Positions 8,081 through 17,164 are shown, numbered from the stretch's first letter. The stretch: DNA of 64,000 nucleotides from Urechidicola vernalis (GCF_031846385.1 NZ_JAVRHV010000001.1:620001-684000), one strand, 5' to 3'. Numbers and translations: made by a program. The notes: generated by a model not told the origin, from the sequence alone.

Positions 8081-8191
8081 ATGAAAACTACATACAATAC
8101 ACCAACAGCCGCTAAGAAGTTTAGTTATTTTACAAACTTTAAAAACAGCAAACGTATAACTTGGACACAACAGCGCAACTTTAGCTGTTAA
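8081..8191 (+). CDS. Micropeptide family, copy B (36 aa)
   Basis: A complete 36-codon frame, ATG to TAA, beginning MKTTYNTPTAAKK and continuing YFTNFKNSKRITW and QQRNFSC. It shares the core NFKNSKRI-x-W-x3-RNF with copies at 2062-2175 and 57440-57550 and ends in Cys. It stands alone: nothing convincing follows for 360 bp on this strand. The A-rich leader (AATAAAACTTACAAAT) is typical of translated genes here. The 64-bp element seen upstream of copies A and C is not clearly present. Function is unknown. Confidence 0.66.
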   Translation: MKTTYNTPTAAKKFSYFTNFKNSKRITWTQQRNFSC

Positions 8192-8504
8192 CAATTGATT
8201 AGTTGAGTAGAGTTGGCTGGTTATTAAAGAATCGTTTAGTCAATGATGGTGAATTAATTTCATTTCTTTGATACCAGCCTCTTTACTTTCTAAACATTTG
8301 AAATGCATTTAAGAATTATCATCTACCATTCAACAAAAAGTCTTTTGTCATTTTGAGCGTACGAGTGTCGCTAAAGTTTTAGCCTACGCGAAGCCGAAAA
8401 ATCTCCTCCTGTTTATTCATTTCTTATTTATTAACTTTGAGGTACTTCATATCCTCCGGATAATTATCATAATGGAATAACAACTAAGACAACCGTTTAA
8501 CAAC
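8192..8504. other. Intergenic region with a dispersed-repeat-like block
   Basis: No coding frame is convincing. The only structure is the block at 8346-8406 described separately. The rest is A/T-rich and featureless to my reading. Confidence 0.45.
8346..8406. repeat. Probable dispersed intergenic repeat
   Basis: The sequence begins TGTCATTTTGAGCGTACGAG and ends GCGAAGCCGAAAAATCTC. This resembles the 'TCATTTCGAGCG...GAGAAATCT' intergenic repeats common in Flavobacteriia. It contains an internal imperfect inverted repeat, GCTAAAGTTTTAGC. Only one copy is visible in the window, so its repeat status is inferred. Confidence 0.45.
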
Positions 8505-8537
8505 AAAAAAACCCGATACAATGGTATCGGGCTTTTT
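8505..8537 (-). terminator. Terminator of the 8552-9106 lipoprotein gene
   Basis: An 8-bp perfect stem CCCGATAC / GTATCGGG with loop AATG has A7 on the left and T5 on the right, so it can work in both directions. It lies 15 bp after the minus-strand lipoprotein stop. Confidence 0.85.
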
Positions 8538-8551
8538 AATTTAAGATATTT

Positions 8552-9106
8552 TTATTCTATACGCTCAAAAATAAGCGCTTCATGATAGTTTCCTATAAAC
8601 TCACCTCCTTTTTGAAATACCATTCTGTTTTCAGATAACTCCGCTAAGGAATAATAAGTAAAGGTTGACGCTTGCGCAGTTCGATCTTCATTAATATATC
8701 CTCTTGCAAAATGTAAATAAATGGTATTTCCCCTTGAGGCATCCATTATGGTAAGGTTGCTCTCAAAAAATTCATGATCAGCAGTAAAAATACCATCATC
8801 TTCATCTTCAAAACAAAGTGCTTCACCAAAATCAATTGTTACGGACTCCGTATCCGCAGAAAAAGTGTATACATCATCAGTAACACAATCGGTTGTAATT
8901 TCTAAATCGTAATTTGGATCATTATACCTCTTATACACCTCAACAATACGCCAAGAAGACTGGCTATCTAAATGAATTGTAGATAAATCAGATTCGTTAA
9001 ATGTTGGAATTGGTTGACTAGATGGCTCATCATCAGAACATTGCACAAGAAAAAGTCCTAAGCATACAACAGCCATTGACTTTAATAATTGATTGTAATT
9101 TTTCAT
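8552..9106 (-). CDS. Hypothetical lipoprotein, 184 aa
   Basis: The SP-II signal (MAVVCLGLFLVQC followed by SDDEPSS) predicts a lipoprotein. Asp/Glu after the Cys and a Ser/Pro spacer are typical of Bacteroidota surface lipoproteins. The mature domain (about 150 residues) is acidic and beta-rich, with three cysteines besides the lipobox one. It resembles lipocalin-like or small beta-barrel proteins in size only, and I do not recognise the family. It is monocistronic, with its own terminator. Confidence 0.65.
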   Translation of the reverse strand: MKNYNQLLKSMAVVCLGLFLVQCSDDEPSSQPIPTFNESDLSTIHLDSQSSWRIVEVYKRYNDPNYDLEITTDCVTDDVYTFSADTESVTIDFGEALCFEDEDDGIFTADHEFFESNLTIMDASRGNTIYLHFARGYINEDRTAQASTFTYYSLAELSENRMVFQKGGEFIGNYHEALIFERIE

Positions 9107-9307
9107 AATTTTTAATTGGTTTTATTCCTATGAAAGACGCAATTAAAGACCCAATGTTTCTAAGTTAGTTCTTAAAAATAAGTTAAAAAAACTTCTGAAA
9201 ACATAACAGTATTATTACCAATACATTACTAGCCAGGCCGAGATTCATAAAATTAAAAGGCATTATTTCTACTAAAAATTAAACTACGCTAAAACCGGAA
9301 TTTATCG

Positions 9308-9315
9308 TACTTTTG
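9308..9315 (+). promoter_or_regulatory. -7 promoter box of tpx
   Basis: TACTTTTG matches the Bacteroidota consensus TAnnTTTG, 25 bp before the tpx ATG. No clear -33 TTG is seen. Confidence 0.5.
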
Positions 9316-9340
9316 AGTTTATACATTAAAAACAATTAAC

Positions 9341-9841
9341 ATGGCAACTATAAATTTAAACGAATTAACAATACATACTTCTGGAAACTTACCTGAAACA
9401 GGCACGAAAGCACCTAATTTTGAATTGGTAGCTGGAGATTTATCACGTAAAACATTGGCTGATTTTTCAGGTTCTAAATTGGTCCTAAATATTTTTCCAA
9501 GTATCGACACCGGAACTTGTGCGGCATCCGTTCGAAAATTCAATGAAAAAGCGAGTAATTTAGAAAACACAAAAATTCTTTGCATTTCACGTGATTTACC
9601 TTTTGCACAGGGACGTTTTTGTGGTGCTGAAGGCATAGAAAATGTAGTAATGTTATCAGATTTTGTTTCTGGTAAATTTGGTAAAGATTATGGATTAAAG
9701 GTTATAGATGGCCCTATTGCTGAATTACTTTCTAGGTGTATTGTTGTTATAGACGAAAATGGAACCGTACTTTATAACGAGCAAGTACCTAATATTCCTG
9801 ATGAACCAGACTACGAAGCCGTTTTAAAGTTATTGTCATAA
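9341..9841 (+). CDS. tpx: Thiol peroxidase (atypical 2-Cys peroxiredoxin)
   Basis: 166 residues, the usual Tpx length. The peroxidatic cysteine is Cys60 in SIDTGTCAASVRKFNE, and the resolving cysteine is Cys94 in RFCGAEGIENV, the spacing known for E. coli Tpx. It should reduce hydrogen and alkyl peroxides with thioredoxin in the cytoplasm. It is a single gene with its own promoter. Confidence 0.95.
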   Translation: MATINLNELTIHTSGNLPETGTKAPNFELVAGDLSRKTLADFSGSKLVLNIFPSIDTGTCAASVRKFNEKASNLENTKILCISRDLPFAQGRFCGAEGIENVVMLSDFVSGKFGKDYGLKVIDGPIAELLSRCIVVIDENGTVLYNEQVPNIPDEPDYEAVLKLLS

Positions 9842-9971
9842 CCCTGAGAAATTAATGCGTTTATAATTTGACTTAAATTGAAGGTTACAACAATATTTTC
9901 AATCAATGTTTGTTAAATTTTTAGACTTTAAAAATAATTTTCTAAAAAGTAAAAACCTTTTTATATTTCAA

Positions 9972-9979
9972 TACTTTTG
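9972..9979 (+). promoter_or_regulatory. -7 promoter box of ftsK operon
   Basis: TACTTTTG matches TAnnTTTG, 17 bp before the ftsK ATG. The -33 element is not obvious. Confidence 0.5.
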
Positions 9980-9996
9980 TAGTAATATCTAATTGA

Positions 9997-12444
9997 ATGG
10001 CAAAGAAAAAAAAACCAACTAAAACCAAAGAAAAAAAACCTCGTTTTCAGAAACTGAAAGCATTTTTCGCCAACCGTCAAACACAAACAATCTTAGGGTT
10101 GTTTTTTGTCGTTTTTGCTATTTTCTTGTTTGTTGCGTTTGCTTCTTTTTTATTCAGTTGGCAAATTGACCAAAGTGAAATCACCGAGTTTTCTAATAGA
10201 ACAGCAAAAGTTGAAAACCTATTGGGCAAAGTTGGTAATTCTCTTAGCGAGTTTTTTATGTATAAAGGTTTCGGAATTGCGGCATTCATCTTGCCAATTC
10301 TTTTATTTTTAACTGGGTTTTATCTTTTAATACAAGTAAGTTTTGCAAAATTAAGAAAGCCTTGGGGGTGGGGTATTTTAGGCATGATTTGGTTTGCCAT
10401 TCTATTTGGTTTTTTCACTTCAGATGCCTCTCTACTATCAGGAGTTGTTGGATATGAATTGAACATATACTTAGAACAATTTTTAGGCAAAACTGGAATT
10501 TTACTTTTATTAATATTTACATTCCTAGCATACTTAGCCATTCGATTTAAATTGAATGCAAATCATTTTGCACAATTGTTTAAAACAAAAGAAAGAGCAA
10601 CTGAAGAAACTAAAGATGAAGAGCCTGCTAAAGTTGATGATGAAGTTCCTATTGTAAAAGACTTGTCAGAACCAACTCCAAGCGAGAAAATTGATAAGAA
10701 TGAGCAGGAAAAGAAATCTGATTTTGAATTATCAGTCGAAAATTTACAACCTACCATTAGCAATTATTTAGGAAAAGACAGTGAAAAGGAGCAAAAAGAG
10801 GAAGAAGATTTAACGCTTGCCATTGAAATTAAGGAAGAAGAACCTGTGGTTGATGAAGTTAGCATTGATGTCGAAAAAATTGTAGAGGAGAAAAGTGAAA
10901 CGGAAAATTTAGCTGATAAAATAGTTGAAGATTTTGGAGAGTTTGATCCTACACTTGAGTTGGGGAACTTCAAATTCCCAACATTAAATCTTTTAAGAGA
11001 ATTCAACGAGAGTATTGCTGTTGACCAAGAAGAATTAGAAGCCAATAAAAATAGGATTGTAGAAACGCTTAGCAATTACAAAATTGGTATTGCAAAAATT
11101 AAAGCTACCGTAGGGCCTACAGTAACATTGTACGAAATTGTGCCAGATGCTGGTGTACGTATTTCTAAAATTAAAAATTTAGAAGATGATATCGCTTTGT
11201 CATTATCGGCATTAGGAATTCGTATTATAGCACCAATTCCGGGTAAAGGAACCATTGGTATTGAAGTACCAAATAAAAACGCAACCATGGTTTCTATGAA
11301 ATCTATGATTGCATCTAGCAAGTTCCAAAAAGCGCAAATGGAGTTGCCAATAGCCCTAGGAAAGACTATTTCTAACGAAAGTTTTATCGTGGATTTGGCA
11401 AAGATGCCGCATTTACTAATGGCCGGTGCAACTGGACAAGGTAAATCAGTTGGATTAAACGTGGTGTTAACTTCACTGTTGTATAAAAAACATCCTGCTG
11501 AAGTTAAATTTGTATTGGTAGATCCTAAAAAGGTTGAATTAACACTATTCAACAAGATAGAACGTCATTATTTGGCTAAGTTGCCAGATTCCGAAGAAGC
11601 TATTATTACTGATACTACAAAGGTTGTAAACACCCTAAATTCTTTATGTATAGAAATGGATGCAAGGTATGATTTATTAAAATCGGCCATGGTTCGTAAT
11701 ATTAAAGAATACAACACCAAGTTTAAAGCACGTAAACTAAATCCTGAAAACGGACATCAATTTTTGCCGTATATAGTTTTGGTTATTGATGAGTTTGCAG
11801 ATTTAATTATGACCGCCGGTAAAGAAGTAGAAACGCCTATTGCCCGACTGGCACAGTTAGCAAGGGCTATTGGTATTCACCTAATTGTGGCTACTCAACG
11901 ACCTTCGGTAAATGTTATTACAGGTATTATTAAAGCCAATTTTCCTGCACGTATTGCATTTAGAGTAACTTCTAAAATAGATTCTAGAACCATTTTAGAT
12001 GGCTCTGGGGCAGATCAATTAATTGGTAAGGGAGATATGTTATATTCGGGCGGAAATGAATTGGTACGTATACAATGTGCCTTTGTAGACACTCCTGAAG
12101 TTGAAAAAATTACGGATTTTATCGGTTCACAAAGAGCCTATCCTGATGCTCATTTATTACCAGAATATGTTGGTGAAGAGGGTGGCACAAGTCTTGATAT
12201 AGATATTTCAGACAGAGATACTTTATTTAAAGATGCGGCATTGGTTATTATCACTGCACAACAAGGATCGGCGTCTTTATTACAACGGAAATTAAAATTG
12301 GGATACAATAGAGCCGGAAGAATTATAGATCAATTAGAAGCTGCGGGAATTGTTGGACCTTTTGAAGGAAGTAAAGCGAGACAAGTATTAATTCCTGATG
12401 AACTGGCGTTGAATCAATTATTAGAACACGAAAAAAACAGTTAA
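9997..12444 (+). CDS. ftsK: DNA translocase FtsK
   Basis: 815 residues. An N-terminal membrane domain with four hydrophobic segments (about residues 27-185) is followed by an acidic Glu/Lys-rich linker (about 190-320). The RecA-like motor has Walker A GATGQGKS near 478, Walker B VLVIDEFADL near 595 and the ATQRPSVNVITG segment. The C-terminal gamma winged helix (QQGSASLLQRKLKLGYNRA) would read KOPS-like sites. It pumps DNA at the septum during division and chromosome-dimer resolution. It is first in an operon with lolA, lptF/G and ribB, a common order in Flavobacteriia. Confidence 0.97.
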   Translation: MAKKKKPTKTKEKKPRFQKLKAFFANRQTQTILGLFFVVFAIFLFVAFASFLFSWQIDQSEITEFSNRTAKVENLLGKVGNSLSEFFMYKGFGIAAFILPILLFLTGFYLLIQVSFAKLRKPWGWGILGMIWFAILFGFFTSDASLLSGVVGYELNIYLEQFLGKTGILLLLIFTFLAYLAIRFKLNANHFAQLFKTKERATEETKDEEPAKVDDEVPIVKDLSEPTPSEKIDKNEQEKKSDFELSVENLQPTISNYLGKDSEKEQKEEEDLTLAIEIKEEEPVVDEVSIDVEKIVEEKSETENLADKIVEDFGEFDPTLELGNFKFPTLNLLREFNESIAVDQEELEANKNRIVETLSNYKIGIAKIKATVGPTVTLYEIVPDAGVRISKIKNLEDDIALSLSALGIRIIAPIPGKGTIGIEVPNKNATMVSMKSMIASSKFQKAQMELPIALGKTISNESFIVDLAKMPHLLMAGATGQGKSVGLNVVLTSLLYKKHPAEVKFVLVDPKKVELTLFNKIERHYLAKLPDSEEAIITDTTKVVNTLNSLCIEMDARYDLLKSAMVRNIKEYNTKFKARKLNPENGHQFLPYIVLVIDEFADLIMTAGKEVETPIARLAQLARAIGIHLIVATQRPSVNVITGIIKANFPARIAFRVTSKIDSRTILDGSGADQLIGKGDMLYSGGNELVRIQCAFVDTPEVEKITDFIGSQRAYPDAHLLPEYVGEEGGTSLDIDISDRDTLFKDAALVIITAQQGSASLLQRKLKLGYNRAGRIIDQLEAAGIVGPFEGSKARQVLIPDELALNQLLEHEKNS

Positions 12445-12445
12445 A

Positions 12446-13084
12446 ATGAAAAACATACTACTTATCCTTTTTTTAAGTTGTGTTGCAAATACCTATAGTC
12501 AAGAGGCAAAAGCACTATTAAACAAAGTAGCAGAAACCACCCAGGCGTACGACAATATTTATATTGAATTTACACATAAACTAGACAACCAAGCAGCAAA
12601 TTTACATCAAGAAACCACAGGAGATGTTACGATGCAAGGTGACTTATACCGATTTAATTATATGGGTTTAGAACGTTTATTTGATGGAGCATTAATGTAT
12701 GATATTATTCATGAAGATCAAGAAATAGCGATTTCCAAACCTAGAACAAACAATGACGAAATTATAACACCTTCAAATATTTTATCGTTTTACGAAGATG
12801 GTTTTACCTATGAAATGGATATCGTACAAAAGGTTAACGGAGGTACGATTCAATTCGTAAAACTAACTCCTATGAATAGTGAAGTTGAATTGAAATATGT
12901 ACATGTTGGTGTTGATAAAAAAACAAATCACTTATACAAAGTAATTCAAACCGGATTAGATGATACCGTAACCACTATTACTGTTACAAAACTGTTAACT
13001 AATCAAACTGTTTCAGAACAAATCTTTACCTTTGACCGCGCTAAATTTGAAAAGGAAGGTTATTATATAACTGAAACTAAATAA
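12446..13084 (+). CDS. Outer-membrane lipoprotein carrier LolA-like protein
   Basis: 212 residues with a cleavable signal peptide (NILLILFLSCVANTYSQ). The mature part has the LolA pattern: an N-terminal helix (ALLNKVAETTQAYDNI), beta-strands such as GDLYRFNYMGLERLFDG, and a central LSFYEDGFTYEM region. It probably shuttles lipoproteins through the periplasm. The start lies one base after the ftsK stop, and the next gene is 6 bp further, so it is in the same operon as the LPS-transport permease. Confidence 0.85.
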   Translation: MKNILLILFLSCVANTYSQEAKALLNKVAETTQAYDNIYIEFTHKLDNQAANLHQETTGDVTMQGDLYRFNYMGLERLFDGALMYDIIHEDQEIAISKPRTNNDEIITPSNILSFYEDGFTYEMDIVQKVNGGTIQFVKLTPMNSEVELKYVHVGVDKKTNHLYKVIQTGLDDTVTTITVTKLLTNQTVSEQIFTFDRAKFEKEGYYITETK

Positions 13085-13090
13085 GCATTT

Positions 13091-14530
13091 TTGAAAAAAC
13101 TTGATATCTATATCATTAAGAGCTTTTTAAAGCCCTTCTTTGCTACTTTCTTTGTCATTTTGTTTGTACTTGTAATGCAGGCAATTTGGGTAGGGTTCGA
13201 TGAAATCTCGGGAAAAGGTATTAGTGTTGGTTTTATTTTAAAATTCATTGGCTATTTATCACTTACTGTAGTTCCGATGGCTATGCCAATAGGAATTCTT
13301 CTTTCTTCCATCATGTCTTTAGGCGATTTTGCTGAGAACTATGAATTTGCAGCCATAAAAAGTGCAGGGATTTCTCTGAGAAGATTTATTACACCTGTAA
13401 TGGTTGTTGCTATTTTGTTAAGTGGAATTAATTTTTTGTTTTTAAACAATGTATATCCACATGCTGTGTTAAAGCAAAAAAACATGTTTTTAAACATGAA
13501 AAAGAAGCAACCTGCATTGGCTCTGATTCCTGGAGTATTCAATACTGAAATCCCTGGTTATGTCATTAAGTTTGACGAAAAATACGGAGAAGAACAAAAT
13601 TTATTGCGGAATGTTCAGATTGCCGATTTAAATGGTAAATTAGGTAAGTCCATTACGACAACGGCCGCATATGGTGAAATTGTGACCGAAGAAGGTAGTA
13701 AATACATGACCTTTAAACTGTTTGATGTAAACCGGTGGGAAGATCATGCCACAAGACGAGACAAGAGAGAGAAACGACAAAAAATGCCCTTTTCAAAATC
13801 TACGTCAAGTACGTATTCTATTAATGTCGATGTATCCGCTTTTAGTAACGAAAATCTAAACGATACAATTTCTCAGACACAGCACCAAATGTTGAGCCTA
13901 AAGCAATTGGTTATTTTTGCTGATTCTTCTAAAACTGCTTACGATGAATATATTGATGACCGTGCAAAAAACTTTTTTATTCTAATTAGAGCAAGTTCAT
14001 TAAAACCTTTTGCAGATTCAATAAATCGCTCAAATTATAAAGATGAATTATTGGATAATTTTGATTTAAGAAATCAGGCTATTATTGTTAGAAATGCAAA
14101 TGAGAATGTTCAAAATAATATTAAGAATTTTGAAAATGACAATCAACGCTTTAAAATTAAAAGAAAAATATTAAATCTATACGATCACGAATACCACAAC
14201 AGAATTGCATTTTCATTTGCTTGTTTGGTATTATTTTTTATCGGAGCACCTTTAGGTTCAATTATTAGAAAAGGAGGTTTTGGTTTGCCCATGGTTATGG
14301 CAATCATTATTTTTGTCGTCTATTTCTTTATCTCTTCCTTGGGTAAAAATTTAGCCGAAGAAAGTGCAATAACATCTAGAATTGGTGGGTGGTTATCTAC
14401 TATTATTTTATTACCGTTTGGTATATTATTAACCAGACGTGCTGCTAAGGATAAAGGAATATTTAGTATTGATTCTGCAATAGAACCGATTAAAAAATTA
14501 ATTAAACGAATAAAGTTTAAAAAGAAGTGA
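13091..14530 (+). CDS. LptF/LptG (YjgP/YjgQ) family permease
   Basis: 479 residues. Three N-terminal membrane segments (KPFFATFFVILFVLVMQAIW, IGYLSLTVVPMAMPIGILL and one near 100-120) and three C-terminal ones flank a soluble periplasmic domain of about 230 residues. It forms the membrane part of the LptBFG transporter that extracts LPS. The middle domain has a long charged insertion (about residues 215-350). The start is TTG at 13091, six bases after the lolA-like stop, with no in-frame ATG near. The final TGA overlaps the ribB start (TGATG). Confidence 0.92.
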   Translation: MKKLDIYIIKSFLKPFFATFFVILFVLVMQAIWVGFDEISGKGISVGFILKFIGYLSLTVVPMAMPIGILLSSIMSLGDFAENYEFAAIKSAGISLRRFITPVMVVAILLSGINFLFLNNVYPHAVLKQKNMFLNMKKKQPALALIPGVFNTEIPGYVIKFDEKYGEEQNLLRNVQIADLNGKLGKSITTTAAYGEIVTEEGSKYMTFKLFDVNRWEDHATRRDKREKRQKMPFSKSTSSTYSINVDVSAFSNENLNDTISQTQHQMLSLKQLVIFADSSKTAYDEYIDDRAKNFFILIRASSLKPFADSINRSNYKDELLDNFDLRNQAIIVRNANENVQNNIKNFENDNQRFKIKRKILNLYDHEYHNRIAFSFACLVLFFIGAPLGSIIRKGGFGLPMVMAIIIFVVYFFISSLGKNLAEESAITSRIGGWLSTIILLPFGILLTRRAAKDKGIFSIDSAIEPIKKLIKRIKFKKK

Positions 14531-15660
14531 TGATGAGTACAGCTACAAAGCAAAATTTACAATTAAATACAATTGAAGATGCCATAGAAGATATTAAAAA
14601 TGGTAAAGTTGTAATTGTTGTAGATGATGAAAACAGAGAAAACGAAGGAGACTTTATTGCAGCTGCAGAAATGGTTACGCCTGAGATGATTAACTTTATG
14701 GCTACGCATGGACGTGGATTGATTTGTGCTCCATTAACAGAGACTAGATGTAAAGAGTTAGATTTAGAAATGATGGTGCAAAACAATACGGTAATGCACC
14801 ACACACAGTTTACTGTTTCTGTAGATCTAATTGGCCATGGTTGTACTACTGGAATTTCTGTACACGACAGAGCAAAAACTATAAAGTCTTTAGTAAATCC
14901 AGAAACGAAAGGATTTGATTTGGGTCGTCCTGGTCATATTTTTCCACTTAGAGCACGTAACGGTGGTGTTTTAAGAAGAACTGGTCATACAGAGGCTGCA
15001 GTAGATTTAGCGCGTTTGGCTGGCTTTGACCCTGCTGGAATTTTAGTAGAAATATTAAACGAAGATGGAACTATGGCTCGTTTACCACAATTGGTAGATG
15101 TAGCGAAACAATTCGATTTAAAATTGATTTCTATTGAAGATTTAGTTGCTTATAGAATGCAGCACGACTCATTAATAGAAAAGATTGAAGACTTTGAAAC
15201 GACTACACGATTCGGAGATTTTAGGTTAAGAGCATACAAGCAAACCAACAACAACCAAGTTCATATTGCACTTACCAAAGGTAGTTGGAAACCCAATGAC
15301 GAAGTACTTGTTAAAGTAAACTCAACACTTATTAACAATGCTTTAGGCGTATTAACTCGAAACTCAGATGAAAAATTCAACAGAATTTTTGATATTATAA
15401 ACAAGGAGAAAGCTGGAGTTGTTGTTTTTATAAACCAAGACAATAAGCAGGATAATTTCTTAAAACACTTGAGTAAATTAAAAATTGAAGATCATTCGAA
15501 GCCAAAAGTAATGGATAAGAAAGATTATGGTATTGGAGCGCAGATTTTACATGACTTGGGTGTTTCTCGCCTTAAAGTAATTACAAACGCTAAAAACACG
15601 TCTCCTAGAGTTGGAATGACGGGTTACGGCTTAGAGGTTACAGGACATTTAAACTACTAA
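14530..15660 (+). CDS. ribB: 3,4-dihydroxy-2-butanone-4-phosphate synthase with degenerate GTP cyclohydrolase II-like domain
   Basis: The N-terminal half (to about residue 205) is a complete DHBP synthase: DDENRENEGDFI, THGRGLICAPL, HHTQFTVSVD, TGISVHDRAKTI and RTGHTEAAVDLARLAG are all present. It makes the four-carbon unit of riboflavin from ribulose-5-phosphate. The C-terminal half keeps the cyclohydrolase II fold ends (TRFGDFRLRAY, KDYGIGAQILHDLGV). It lacks the zinc cysteines (normally SLRCDCG; here GVLTRNSDEKF) and the RQEGRGIGL loop (here INQDNKQDNF), so that activity is probably absent. Two ATGs (14530, 14533) follow the upstream TGA, and the first is used here. Confidence 0.9.
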   Translation: MMSTATKQNLQLNTIEDAIEDIKNGKVVIVVDDENRENEGDFIAAAEMVTPEMINFMATHGRGLICAPLTETRCKELDLEMMVQNNTVMHHTQFTVSVDLIGHGCTTGISVHDRAKTIKSLVNPETKGFDLGRPGHIFPLRARNGGVLRRTGHTEAAVDLARLAGFDPAGILVEILNEDGTMARLPQLVDVAKQFDLKLISIEDLVAYRMQHDSLIEKIEDFETTTRFGDFRLRAYKQTNNNQVHIALTKGSWKPNDEVLVKVNSTLINNALGVLTRNSDEKFNRIFDIINKEKAGVVVFINQDNKQDNFLKHLSKLKIEDHSKPKVMDKKDYGIGAQILHDLGVSRLKVITNAKNTSPRVGMTGYGLEVTGHLNY

Positions 15661-15669
15661 TTTTAGAAG

Positions 15670-16374
15670 ATGTGTAAGAACATAATTTATATATTCTTAT
15701 GCCTTTCAATAGTTTCTTGCTCTAAAGAAAATCCAAAACAATTTAAGAACAATGGTTATGTGCTTCAAATTGAATTTAGTAAATCCTACAGTACCATCGT
15801 CTATTTAAGTGAATTCACCCAAAGTGGTCTGAAAACTGTTGACTCAACTTCTATAGAAAACAACTTCGCAACGTTTAGAGGTCAGGTTGCAAATCCAAGC
15901 AGATATTTAATTAGTACAACTCACGATTCTGGCCGAAAAGTTTTAATTATTGCAAATGATTCTATCCAATTAAAAATTAATGACAGTGAGTTATCTGATG
16001 GAATTATCTCAGGCTCTGAAATTAATGATACCATGATAGCGCATCAAAAAAAAATTAGGAGAACTTATAAAAAAGTTGATGCTTTATTTCCTGATATACA
16101 ACGAGCGAGGCTTGCTAACAATGTCAGTGCACTTCAAAGCATTTCGAACAAAATCACAAAGATTGAACAAGAAGTATTAGAAATCAATTTTAGTTTTGTA
16201 AAAACTAACCAAAATTCGTTTATTTCTGCAATGATTTTAAATGACCTCTCTAAAAGGGATTCAATTGACATAGATAAAATCAGTCAGTTGTATCAAAATC
16301 TATCCCCTACTGTTAAAAAAGGGAAAGATGCTATTGAATTAGAGTCAACTTTAAACGCTATTTCAAATCACTAA
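15670..16374 (+). CDS. Lipoprotein with DUF4369-like domain
   Basis: 234 residues with an SP-II signal ending in SIVSC followed by SKEN. The beta-rich N-terminal domain (NGYVLQIEFSKSYSTIVYLS, then a 'GQVANPSRYLI' strand) resembles DUF4369, which normally precedes a TlpA-type thioredoxin domain. Here the rest is a helical segment (HQKKIRRTYKKVDALFPDI) and the protein stops without any CxxC thioredoxin fold. It starts 9 bp after ribB, as the last gene of the operon. Its 3' end overlaps the convergent pepE by 17 bp. Confidence 0.65.
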   Translation: MCKNIIYIFLCLSIVSCSKENPKQFKNNGYVLQIEFSKSYSTIVYLSEFTQSGLKTVDSTSIENNFATFRGQVANPSRYLISTTHDSGRKVLIIANDSIQLKINDSELSDGIISGSEINDTMIAHQKKIRRTYKKVDALFPDIQRARLANNVSALQSISNKITKIEQEVLEINFSFVKTNQNSFISAMILNDLSKRDSIDIDKISQLYQNLSPTVKKGKDAIELESTLNAISNH

Positions 16375-17065
16375 GATCGGTATTTGTATCTAACTCTATT
16401 GGAGTTTTATCTTTCAAAAACAAACGTGCTTGCAGAGTTCCTCTTAATACAATCTTGGCACCAACAACCTCTAGCCAACTCCCCTCTCTTAATCCTAGAA
16501 CTGGTGCAGCATTGAATTTATGGAATTCTTGAATTCTAGTTTCTCTAGTTTCTCCCATATGCGTAGAACCCTCAATTGGATCTAAATAATGTGGGTTAAT
16601 ATTAAAGTTGATAAATCCAAATGTATCGAAACTTGGAGGATACACAATGGGCATGTCGTTTGTCGTTTTCATCGTTAATCCGGTTACATTACTCCCTGCA
16701 CTTGTTCCAAAGTATGGTATTCCTTTATTTACTGTTGTCTTTATTGGTTCGATTAATTTTTGGTCATACAACTGTTTAACCAATTCAAACGTATTCCCTC
16801 CTCCAGTAAAAATTCCTTTGGCATTTTTTACTGCCTCTATCTGATTCTCATATTCATGAATACCTTTTACCCTTATTTTCAACTTCTTAAAACCCAGGCT
16901 TGCTCTTTCGGTATATTCATCATAAGTCATCCCTCCTGGCCTGGCAAATGGAATAAATACTATTTCGTTAACTCCCTTAAAAAATAATTCTAATTCTGGC
17001 AGAATATATTCCAAGTAAGCTTTCCCGTGAACGGTTGATGTACTTGCTATGAGTAACCTCTTCAT
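16358..17065 (-). CDS. pepE: Peptidase E (alpha-aspartyl dipeptidase, S51)
   Basis: 235 residues, the family's length. The nucleophile elbow GTSAGSNVTG (Ser122, matching Ser120 of E. coli PepE) and the upstream GIFTGGGNTFELV oxyanion region are seen, with the His-containing NFNINPHYLDP segment after. It is a cytoplasmic enzyme that cleaves dipeptides with N-terminal aspartate. It is a single gene, convergent with the DUF4369 lipoprotein gene. Confidence 0.92.
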   Translation of the reverse strand: MKRLLIASTSTVHGKAYLEYILPELELFFKGVNEIVFIPFARPGGMTYDEYTERASLGFKKLKIRVKGIHEYENQIEAVKNAKGIFTGGGNTFELVKQLYDQKLIEPIKTTVNKGIPYFGTSAGSNVTGLTMKTTNDMPIVYPPSFDTFGFINFNINPHYLDPIEGSTHMGETRETRIQEFHKFNAAPVLGLREGSWLEVVGAKIVLRGTLQARLFLKDKTPIELDTNTDLSDLK

Positions 17066-17164
17066 ACGTTTAAGTTTTAAATCAAAATTAACCTTTTGAT
17101 ATCGTCTACAAAATTTTACAACCCCTTTCTATGAAATTTTCAATCTATTTTGTAATTTGTAGGA

